Below, piece after piece: positions 41,535 through 49,078 of a stretch of 64,000 nt of DNA. Under the pieces are notes generated by a model. It was not told the origin of the DNA. It worked only from the letters and a program-made list of their open reading frames with translations, and made no database searches. The stretch comes from Emcibacter sp048269205 (GTDB lineage Bacteria; Pseudomonadota; Alphaproteobacteria; Sphingomonadales; Emcibacteraceae), in contig NZ_JBLXJC010000001.1 of the NCBI RefSeq assembly GCF_048269205.1, positions 1,302,001-1,366,000 on the forward strand. The letters run 5' to 3'. Position 1 is the stretch's first letter, and the number at the start of each line of letters is the position of its first letter. Made by a program: the position numbers and the translations under genes.

Positions 41535-41641
41535 TTTTATCTCTCCACAATAGGCTCGTAGTGTTGTATCGTTAATCATTGAATCTATTTTATCGATGCG
41601 ATTGAATGTCCGGCAACGGTACATTGAACAAGGTAAAGTGA

Positions 41642-42058
41642 ATGGACCTGAATAAGATTTCCATATTCAGTTCAATCAGCAAAAAAATGGAATGGCTGAA
41701 TGAACGGCAAAAGGTCCTGGCACAGAATATTGCCAACGCCAATACACCGGGGTATATCCCCAGGGATCTGAAGAAAGTCAGCTTCAAGGCACATGTGGAC
41801 CAGCATGCAGGTGACGGCAGTTTGCAGTTGCAAACTGACGAACGTGAGCATTTGTCCGGAGGTGGTTCCAACGGTACTGCATTTGAGATCAAGGAAATAG
41901 AAGCCAGTTTTTCCGAGACCAGTCCCGATGGAAACGCCGTGAACCTGGAAGACGAGCTGATTAAAATGACGGAAACCCAGATGGACTACACAATGGCCGT
42001 CAACCTGTATAAAAAGCAGGTCGGGTTGCTGAAAACGGCTCTTGGCAAGAAAAGCTGA
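41642..42058 (+). CDS. flgB: Flagellar proximal rod protein FlgB
   Basis: 138 residues. N-terminal ERQKVLAQNIANANTPGYIP is the rod-protein signature, and the C-terminus has LIKMTETQMDYTMAVNLYKK. FlgB is at the base of the rod. It heads flgB-flgC-fliE-fliQ-fliR-flhB and follows a perfect CtrA-type box. FlgB lengths of 130-140 are usual. Confidence 0.95.
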   Translation: MDLNKISIFSSISKKMEWLNERQKVLAQNIANANTPGYIPRDLKKVSFKAHVDQHAGDGSLQLQTDEREHLSGGGSNGTAFEIKEIEASFSETSPDGNAVNLEDELIKMTETQMDYTMAVNLYKKQVGLLKTALGKKS

Positions 42059-42072
42059 TTTAGGAGACTAAG

Positions 42073-42480
42073 ATGGATCTGTCAAAATCCATGATAATAT
42101 CCGCCGCCGGAATGAAGGCGCAGACCGTTCGTATGAGGGTGATTTCGGAAAACCTGGCTAACGCCAACTCCGTCTCCAATACGCCCGGCGAGGATCCCTA
42201 CCGGCGCAAAGTGATCACTTTCGTTAACGAGCTTAACCGCGAGATAGGAATTCATGAAGTCAAGGTCAGTGATGTCAAATTTGATAAGTCCGACTTTGGT
42301 ATGGAATACGAACCGGGACATCCGTCTGCCGATGAAAACGGCTATATCCGGACACCCAATGTGAATTCCCTGGTGGAAGCCATCGACATGAAACAGGCGC
42401 AGCGGTCATACGATGCGAACCTCAACGCCATTGACGTGTCCAAGAACATGATCATGCGCACCATTGATCTTCTGAGATAA
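42073..42480 (+). CDS. flgC: Flagellar proximal rod protein FlgC
   Basis: 135 residues. MIISAAGMKAQTVRMRVISE, then NLANANSV and EDPYRRKVI match the FlgC N-terminus, and the end VEAIDMKQAQRSYDANLNAI is the conserved closing helix. It sits between FlgB and FliE in the rod. AGGAGAC precedes the ATG. Confidence 0.96.
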   Translation: MDLSKSMIISAAGMKAQTVRMRVISENLANANSVSNTPGEDPYRRKVITFVNELNREIGIHEVKVSDVKFDKSDFGMEYEPGHPSADENGYIRTPNVNSLVEAIDMKQAQRSYDANLNAIDVSKNMIMRTIDLLR

Positions 42481-42502
42481 GCGGGATCAGGGAGTTTTTA
42501 CA

Positions 42503-42844
42503 ATGAACATCAAAGCCATGGATGCCGCAAATGCCTATGCAAGCGCCCTGAAAAATCAGGGGATATCCGGCATTGACAATAAAATCGAGAAAATCTCGCC
42601 AATCGGTTCCGTGGAAGGAAATGGCGCAGGTTCCTTTTCCGCGGTCCTGAAAGAAAGCCTGGGGGCGACAGCTGAAGCCGTGGCCACAAACGAGGCCACC
42701 GGTATTCAGGCGCTCAACAAACAGGCGGACCTGGTCGATGTGGTGACCAATGTTCAGAATGCGGAAATGGTCCTGGATACAGTTGTGGCAATTCGCGACA
42801 AGGTGATTTCCGCTTATCAGGACATTATCAGAATGCCCATCTGA
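42503..42844 (+). CDS. fliE: Hook-basal body protein FliE
   Basis: 113 residues. The C-terminal half, with LNKQADLVDVVTNVQNAEMV then VAIRDKVISAYQDIIRMPI, is the FliE signature. FliE joins the MS ring to the rod. The first 35 residues are a polar tail. It lies 22 bases after flgC and 36 before fliQ. Confidence 0.94.
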   Translation: MNIKAMDAANAYASALKNQGISGIDNKIEKISPIGSVEGNGAGSFSAVLKESLGATAEAVATNEATGIQALNKQADLVDVVTNVQNAEMVLDTVVAIRDKVISAYQDIIRMPI

Positions 42845-42880
42845 CGGCGGCTGGGGTTTCAGACACAAAGGTTATTTTAC

Positions 42881-43147
42881 ATGAATGGGGCAGACGTCAT
42901 TGATTTGGCACAGGAATCCATCTGGGTACTGATCAAGGTGGCGGGCCCGGTGATGATGATCGCCCTGATTGTCGGCCTTTTTATTTCACTCTTCCAGGCC
43001 TTGACGCAAATTCAGGAAATGACCCTCACATTTGTACCCAAGATTATCGCTATTTTCCTGTCCCTGTTCTTTTTTCTGCCTTTCATGGGTGAGACCCTGG
43101 GCACCTTTATGCAACATATCGCCGAACGGATCATAGGTCTTGTTTAG
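42881..43147 (+). CDS. fliQ: Flagellar type III export protein FliQ
   Basis: 88 residues, two transmembrane helices (about 17-36 and 52-73) with VMMIALIVGLFISLFQALTQ, IQEMTLTFVPKI; the exact FliQ length. Part of the export gate with FliP and FliR. The stop overlaps the TTG start of fliR by 8 bases. Confidence 0.96.
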   Translation: MNGADVIDLAQESIWVLIKVAGPVMMIALIVGLFISLFQALTQIQEMTLTFVPKIIAIFLSLFFFLPFMGETLGTFMQHIAERIIGLV

Positions 43148-43898
43148 TCAGTATCTGCCGCAGGAAGTATTCGGATTTCTGCTGATTTTTACTCGCCTTG
43201 GCGCCATGTTCACCGTGCTGCCCGCTCTCGGGGAGACCGCGGTTGCCCCCAGGATCAGGCTGAGCATGGCCCTGGGTGTCAGTCTCCTGGTTTATATTGT
43301 TGTCAGGTCGGACATACCGGTTATGCCGGACCAGCCCCTCCTGCTGTTTATTCTGGTGCTTAAGGAAGTTGCCATCGGCCTGATGATCGGAATGTCAATC
43401 CGTCTTCTGATGAGTGCTTTGCATGTGGCAGGGACCATTATTGCCATGAATAGCGGCCTGGCGACCGCCCAGGCATTCGACCCGGTGCAAGGGGCGCAAA
43501 GTGCCCAGATGGGTAGCTTCCTGACACTGATGGGGACGACCCTGATTCTGGTGACGGATCTTCACCATATGATGATTGGTGCCATGCATGACAGTTACAA
43601 GCTGTTTCCCATAGGTTCGGAGCTGATGTTGAATGATTTTGCCCAGCGGGTCCTGGATACAGTGGAAAATTCATTCCGGCTGGGGCTGCAGATCGGGACA
43701 CCTTTTATTGTTTATGGACTGATTTTTAATATTGGTCTTGGTATACTTGCCCGGTTGATGCCGCAGTTACAGGTGTTTTTTATCGCCATGCCCCTGAACA
43801 TCATGATGGGTTTTCTCATTTTGATAATTGTTCTCGCGGCGGCAATGGCGTGGTTCACGCAATATATGGAAAACAGCCTGTCGCTGTTTCTTGTGTAA
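43140..43898 (+). CDS. fliR: Flagellar type III export protein FliR
   Basis: 252 residues from a TTG start at 43140 that overlaps the end of fliQ; no ATG is available before the conserved EVFGFLLIFTRLGAMFTVLP. Five to six hydrophobic helices, with QVFFIAMPLNIMMGFLIL near the end, match FliR. FliR completes the FliP-Q-R export channel. A TTG start here points to translational coupling with fliQ. Confidence 0.95.
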   Translation: MFSQYLPQEVFGFLLIFTRLGAMFTVLPALGETAVAPRIRLSMALGVSLLVYIVVRSDIPVMPDQPLLLFILVLKEVAIGLMIGMSIRLLMSALHVAGTIIAMNSGLATAQAFDPVQGAQSAQMGSFLTLMGTTLILVTDLHHMMIGAMHDSYKLFPIGSELMLNDFAQRVLDTVENSFRLGLQIGTPFIVYGLIFNIGLGILARLMPQLQVFFIAMPLNIMMGFLILIIVLAAAMAWFTQYMENSLSLFLV

Positions 43899-43919
43899 AT
43901 ATAGGATTGAGGAGTTCCT

Positions 43920-45032
43920 GTGGCGGAAGATCAGGATCAGTCACAAAAGACCGAAGAGCCCACGGCCAAGAAACTCCAGGATGCCATGGAGAAGGGCGAG
44001 GTCGCCAAGAGTCAGGAGGTCAAGCATTTCTTTATCCTGCTGGCCGCAACTCTCATGGTGTTGATCAGCGGCGCTTCCACCATGGGGGGGGTCAGCGATT
44101 CCCTGGCACGTATTCTCGAGTTTTCTTATGAAATTCCTACTGACCCTCAAGGTCTCCAGTCATTCCTGGCCCGGCTCTTTGGTCAGATTGGGTTTGTCCT
44201 TATTCTGCCCGTCATACTGCTCCTTGCCGGGGCGCTGGTCGGGACTGTCATCCAGCACAAGCCGATGCTGTCTGTTGAGAAAATCAAGCCCAAGCTCAAT
44301 AAAATCTCTCCTTTAAGCGGTCTCAAGCGGCTTTTTTCCATGCAGAATGTTGCGGAGATCAGCAAATCCATCCTCAAGATCTGCATCGTGGCAGCAGTGG
44401 TCTTTATTCTGATCTGGCCCGATAGAAACTTGCTTGAGCAGATGATGACGCATGCGATATCCGATGTGGTACAGATCGTCTATCAGATGGTGCTCAGGAT
44501 GCTTGGAGGCGTTATTTTCGTCATGGCCATCATCGCCGGCCTCGACTATCTGTTTCAGCGTTTTCAGTTCATGAAACAGATGCGCATGACGAAGCAGGAA
44601 ATCAAGGACGAGATGAAGCAAACCGATGGCGATCCCATGGTTAAGGCGCGGTTGCGCCAGATCAGGATGGAACGTTCACGCAAACGAATGATGGCTGCGG
44701 TGCCCGAGGCTGATGTGGTTGTCACCAACCCGACCCACTTTGCGGTTGCCCTGAAATATCAGCAGGGTGCCATGGAAGTTCCGGTCGTGGTTGCCAAAGG
44801 TGTGGACAATATTGCCCTGAAAATCAGGGAAATTGCCGAGGAAAACAATATTCCTATTCTTGAAAATCCGCCGCTGGCCAGGACCCTTCATGCGGCTGTT
44901 GAAATAGATGATGAAATTCATCCGGAACATTACCGGGCGGTTGCTGAAGTAATCGGCTATATTCTCAAGCTGAAAGCCGGACAAAGAGCAAGCTATCGAC
45001 CGACATTGAAACCGGGAGAGAAACCTGCTTAA
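43920..45032 (+). CDS. flhB: Flagellar export substrate-switch protein FlhB
   Basis: 370 residues from a GTG start. N-terminal KTEEPTAKKLQDAMEKGEVA is the family marker; four transmembrane helices follow. The autocleavage motif NPTH is at about residue 270, in DVVVTNPTHFAVALKY. The cytoplasmic end has RTLHAAVEIDDEIHPEHYRA. FlhB switches export from rod/hook to filament substrates. It lies 21 bases after fliR and closes the operon. Confidence 0.97.
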   Translation: MAEDQDQSQKTEEPTAKKLQDAMEKGEVAKSQEVKHFFILLAATLMVLISGASTMGGVSDSLARILEFSYEIPTDPQGLQSFLARLFGQIGFVLILPVILLLAGALVGTVIQHKPMLSVEKIKPKLNKISPLSGLKRLFSMQNVAEISKSILKICIVAAVVFILIWPDRNLLEQMMTHAISDVVQIVYQMVLRMLGGVIFVMAIIAGLDYLFQRFQFMKQMRMTKQEIKDEMKQTDGDPMVKARLRQIRMERSRKRMMAAVPEADVVVTNPTHFAVALKYQQGAMEVPVVVAKGVDNIALKIREIAEENNIPILENPPLARTLHAAVEIDDEIHPEHYRAVAEVIGYILKLKAGQRASYRPTLKPGEKPA

Positions 45033-45096
45033 ATCGGCCAAAATAATAAAGTCAGAACAATAATAATCCCGGACACGAAAACTGAAGAACAATAAA

Positions 45097-47589
45097 ATGA
45101 ACAAATTCAGCCCGATCACCAAAGACAGCGCCTATGTTTCAGATGCCGAGGTAGGTCGTGAGGCCGTCGACTATGCTTTTTTGCTGACGCTGGCGGGAAT
45201 TGGCGTCCTTTTTGCACTTGCCTTGTTTATCTTCGGTTTCGGGACGGGGTTTGTCAGCGCAGGCGTAATCCTTGGTGCCGGCGTTATATTGGTGACAGCC
45301 GTTATCATCGCCTATTTCCTGTACCGGGAGCGGTCTTTCGCGGCTGCGGAAGCGTCTGCCCATGTTTTTGCAGAAAACGGTAATGAGCAGGCCTATCTGC
45401 TGACCAGTCGTGCGGGGGAGGTGATCTACGCCAACTCCAGATTTCGCCAACTGGTCGAGAGCATCGGCGGAGAACAGAAGGTCTCGCCTTTTGCCCTTTC
45501 TTTTGTCAATGATAGCGAGAAGGTTGAGCTTGAGGCGATTGTCCGGAAACTGAAACCCGGAGAAAAGAAGAGCCTGAATATTACCGTGCAGGATACGAAA
45601 CGTCATCCGCTTTTGCTCACCGTGGATCTGTATCACGAGGGAGAGCGGCAAGGCTATATTCGCTGGCATATCGTGGCGGGCGACGCTGCGCAAAATCCGG
45701 TGCCGGAACTTGGCCGGAGAATCGATTTGTCCGGGATCGGGCGCCTCATGGAGCTTGGGGATGCAGGTTTCATGGCTGTCAATGGCGATGGTGAAGTGGT
45801 CTATGTCAACGACCTGTTCCGGGAATGGGTTATTGACGGGGAAAGCGAAAGCGGTGAATTGCAGTTGCCGCTGCCGCTTCAGGAATTGACGGAACAGGAA
45901 AAAACCACTCTTGATGGAAAGGTGTCATTCAGGAGCGGCGACGGCGAAAAGGTAATGCTGGAAGTGCATGCCGTTGAAGACATGGAAGCGGCGTATGGGG
46001 AAAGCGACCTTTCCCTGTATGTCCTGCTGCGGCCCGGCAGGGAAGCAGTTGCCCATGCCATGCCGTCTGATGTGAATATCGAGCATTTCTTTATGGATTC
46101 TCCCATCGGTATTGCGGTTGTGACGGCAAAGGGGGAGGTTCTGGAACGGAACACCATTTTCCGGAATTTTCTTGCGGCTCTCGGGCTTGTAAAGACTAAA
46201 CGGCTCAAGGATTTTCTCGAAACCGAGGACTATGAAGAGATCATCGGGAAAATAGAACATACCATTGAAAGCGGTGAGGCCAGCACGGTTGCCGATGTGG
46301 CCTTTAAGGGCAGGGAGGAAAAGCGGGGGCAGCTCTATATCACCCGGCTCGAACATTTTGCAGAGCACGATGGCGTGTCCATTCTTTATCTGATTGATAC
46401 AACCGAACAGAAAAGCCTGGAGTTGCAGTTCGCCCAGTCACAGAAAATGCAGGCCGTTGGCCAGCTTGCCGGCGGCATTGCCCACGACTTCAACAACCTG
46501 CTGACGGCGATCACCGGGTTTTGCGACCTGTTGCTGGTCCGCCATGGTCCCGGTGACCAGTCTTTCTCCGACATTATTCAGATCAAGCAGAATGCCAACC
46601 GGGCGGCCAACCTCGTTCGTCAGCTTCTGGCCTTTTCCCGTCAGCAGACCCTGCGTCCCAAGGTGTTGATCATTACCGATGTTCTTGCAGAATTGTCCAA
46701 CCTGCTTCGGCGCCTGATCGGTGAGACCATCGAGCTGGAAATGAAGCACGGCCGCGGCCTTGGTCCGGTCAAGGTCGACCAGGGGCAGCTGGAACAGGTG
46801 ATTATCAACCTCTGTGTGAACGCCAGGGATGCCATGCCGGAGGGCGGCAGGATCATGATCCGGACCCGCAATATTCCCTATCAGGAGTCAACCAAGATCA
46901 GCGAGCGCTATAAGGTGATGCCGCCCAACGATTACGTGCTTCTGGAAGTGGAAGATACCGGTACCGGTATTGCCAAGGAACACCTGGGCAAGATTTTCGA
47001 ACCTTTCTTCAGCACCAAGGAAGTTGGCAAGGGGACCGGTCTCGGCCTGTCGACCGTTTACGGTATTATCAAGCAGACTGACGGTTTTATCTTCCCGACC
47101 AGTGAACTTGGGAAAGGGACCACATTCAGCATCTATATTCCCATGCACAAGGAAAGCAAACGGGATGTGGAAGAGGACCAGGTTGCCGAAGAGGGTGAAA
47201 AGAAAGCGGCCAAGGACCTGACGGGCAAGGGCAACATCCTGCTGGTTGAAGATGAGGATGCGGTAAGGATGTTTGCCTCCCGCGCGCTCAAAAACAAGGG
47301 CTACAAGATCTATGAGGCAAACAGCGGTGACAAGGCGCTCAAGATTGTGAATGAGCTGGAAGGGGACCTGGATCTGATCATCAGTGATGTAGTGATGCCG
47401 CAGATGGATGGACCGACCATGGTCAAAAAAGTGAAAGAGAAATATCCCACTCTTAAGGTGATTTTTATTTCCGGCTATGCGGAAGACGCCTTTGACAAGA
47501 ATCTGGGGGAAGAGGACTTCAATTTCCTGCCAAAGCCCTTCAGTCTTAAACAGCTTGCGGAACAGGTGAAGGATGTTCTGGAAAACTGA
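45097..47589 (+). CDS. cckA: Cell-cycle hybrid histidine kinase CckA
   Basis: 830 residues. Two transmembrane helices lie at about 27-46 and 53-74, then PAS-like regions. The HisKA phospho-His is His463 in GGIAHDFNNLLTAI, and the ATPase N-box (NLCVNARDAM) and G-boxes follow at about 565-690. A C-terminal receiver at about 712-830 has phospho-Asp at about 764 in DLIISDVVMP. The order matches CckA, which phosphorylates CtrA and CpdR through ChpT. It sits directly after flhB and beside three CtrA-type boxes. Confidence 0.95.
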   Translation: MNKFSPITKDSAYVSDAEVGREAVDYAFLLTLAGIGVLFALALFIFGFGTGFVSAGVILGAGVILVTAVIIAYFLYRERSFAAAEASAHVFAENGNEQAYLLTSRAGEVIYANSRFRQLVESIGGEQKVSPFALSFVNDSEKVELEAIVRKLKPGEKKSLNITVQDTKRHPLLLTVDLYHEGERQGYIRWHIVAGDAAQNPVPELGRRIDLSGIGRLMELGDAGFMAVNGDGEVVYVNDLFREWVIDGESESGELQLPLPLQELTEQEKTTLDGKVSFRSGDGEKVMLEVHAVEDMEAAYGESDLSLYVLLRPGREAVAHAMPSDVNIEHFFMDSPIGIAVVTAKGEVLERNTIFRNFLAALGLVKTKRLKDFLETEDYEEIIGKIEHTIESGEASTVADVAFKGREEKRGQLYITRLEHFAEHDGVSILYLIDTTEQKSLELQFAQSQKMQAVGQLAGGIAHDFNNLLTAITGFCDLLLVRHGPGDQSFSDIIQIKQNANRAANLVRQLLAFSRQQTLRPKVLIITDVLAELSNLLRRLIGETIELEMKHGRGLGPVKVDQGQLEQVIINLCVNARDAMPEGGRIMIRTRNIPYQESTKISERYKVMPPNDYVLLEVEDTGTGIAKEHLGKIFEPFFSTKEVGKGTGLGLSTVYGIIKQTDGFIFPTSELGKGTTFSIYIPMHKESKRDVEEDQVAEEGEKKAAKDLTGKGNILLVEDEDAVRMFASRALKNKGYKIYEANSGDKALKIVNELEGDLDLIISDVVMPQMDGPTMVKKVKEKYPTLKVIFISGYAEDAFDKNLGEEDFNFLPKPFSLKQLAEQVKDVLEN

Positions 47590-47606
47590 ATGACAGCTGA
47601 TTCTGG

Positions 47607-47648
47607 GAGACGGGCCGGTTGACGTCAGTGCTACCGGTCTTTTTTTTG
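47607..47648 (+). terminator. Terminator of cckA
   Basis: CCGGT / ACCGG stem with a loop of 12 bases (extended by a bulged AGAC/GTCT pairing), followed by T8, 17 bases after the stop. Confidence 0.75.
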
Positions 47649-47728
47649 TTCTTTTTACAGGAACATTTATAGACAACTATAATTTTTTCTCCATTAATAC
47701 AATGGGTTAAAAATGTTCTTGCAAAAAA

Positions 47729-47743
47729 GAACAAAACATGTAC
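47729..47743 (+). promoter_or_regulatory. Putative SOS (LexA) box of recA
   Basis: GAACAAAACATGTAC is GAAC-N7-GTAC, one base off the alphaproteobacterial LexA site GAAC-N7-GAAC (GTTC-N7-GTTC), 53 bases before the recA ATG. An overlapping inverted repeat TGTTCTT/AAGAACA lies at 47713-47733. Confidence 0.5.
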
Positions 47744-47795
47744 ATTATCCTTCATTGCAACCTTGAACGGGCTATGGAATAAGAGGAGAAGGATT

Positions 47796-48869
47796 ATGGC
47801 AACATCGCAGCTGAAGCTGGTCGGACAGGATAATATGGATAAACAGAAAGCTCTTGAGGCAGCCCTTGGACAGATAGAACGTGCATTTGGCAAGGGTTCT
47901 GTGATGAAGCTGGGGCAGAACAACACAGCTGTGGATATTGAGGCTGTATCGACCGGTTCACTCGGTCTGGATATCGCCCTTGGTATTGGCGGTCTGCCAA
48001 AAGGCCGGATCATCGAAATTTATGGCCCGGAGAGTTCAGGCAAGACGACCCTGGCCCTGCATGCCGCCGCTGAAATTCAGCGTACCGGTGGTGTGGCGGC
48101 CTTCGTGGATGCGGAACATGCCCTTGATCCGGTTTATGCCTCCAAGCTGGGTGTCGATATTGACGAACTGTTGATTTCCCAGCCTGATACCGGGGAACAG
48201 GCCCTTGAAATTGCCGATACCCTGGTGCGCTCCGGCGCGGTTGATCTTTTGGTGATCGACAGTGTGGCCGCGTTGACACCGCGGGCCGAGCTGGAAGGTG
48301 AAATGGGAGATTCCCATGTGGGTCTTCAGGCCCGCCTGATGAGCCAGGCTCTGCGCAAGCTGACCGGCTCCATTTCCAAGTCCAAATGCATGGTGATTTT
48401 CATTAACCAGATCAGGATGAAGATCGGTGTGATGTACGGCAGCCCGGAAACCACTACCGGTGGTAATGCTCTGAAATTCTATGCGTCCGTCCGCCTTGAT
48501 ATCCGCCGCACCGGCGCCATCAAGGAAAAAGAGGAAATTGTCGGCAACCAGACCAAGGTCAAGGTGGTCAAGAACAAGGTTGCGCCGCCGTTCAAGGTGA
48601 TCGAATTTGACATCATGTATGGGGAAGGTATTTCCAAGATGGGCGAACTTGTTGATTTGGGCGTCAAAGCCGGAATCGTGGAAAAGTCCGGATCCTGGTA
48701 CTCCTATGACAGCCAGCGTATTGGCCAGGGGCGTGAAAACGCCAAGCGTTTCCTCAAGGAAAACCCGGAAATTGCCGGAACCATAGAGCAGGCGATCCGT
48801 CATAATGCGGGCATCCTTGACAAGGTCATGCTCAAGGAAGGCGCCACCATTCGGGAAGAGGATGAATAG
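47796..48869 (+). CDS. recA: Recombinase RecA
   Basis: 357 residues from the ATG at 47796, chosen because GAGGAGAAGG lies just upstream and the product begins as usual (MATSQLKLVG); the frame is open further upstream. Walker A is GPESSGKTT at 77-85; LLVIDSVAALTP is Walker B, and FINQIRMKIGVM is loop L1/L2 material. RecA performs strand exchange and drives LexA cleavage in the SOS response. It stands alone with its own terminator. Confidence 0.97.
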   Translation: MATSQLKLVGQDNMDKQKALEAALGQIERAFGKGSVMKLGQNNTAVDIEAVSTGSLGLDIALGIGGLPKGRIIEIYGPESSGKTTLALHAAAEIQRTGGVAAFVDAEHALDPVYASKLGVDIDELLISQPDTGEQALEIADTLVRSGAVDLLVIDSVAALTPRAELEGEMGDSHVGLQARLMSQALRKLTGSISKSKCMVIFINQIRMKIGVMYGSPETTTGGNALKFYASVRLDIRRTGAIKEKEEIVGNQTKVKVVKNKVAPPFKVIEFDIMYGEGISKMGELVDLGVKAGIVEKSGSWYSYDSQRIGQGRENAKRFLKENPEIAGTIEQAIRHNAGILDKVMLKEGATIREEDE

Positions 48870-48890
48870 GTCATCTGTTTGATTTCGAAA

Positions 48891-48916
48891 AGGGCGCCCC
48901 CGGGGCGCCTTTTTTA
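48891..48916 (+). terminator. Terminator of recA
   Basis: GC-rich stem GGCGCCCC / GGGGCGCC with a 1-base loop core, followed by T6. Confidence 0.88.
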
Positions 48917-49078
48917 TTGCAGGGCCTGTGTTTCAAAGACGTATACAACGCTGGACAGGGCCATATTGAGGCGGTAAAAGACTATCCCTAAGAAGATGCT
49001 CGATATATTGACGGGCAAGGAGATTTAATACAGGCTGGAGACTGCAGAGCCTCTGCCAGGGAAAGGGTTGAGTATAAT

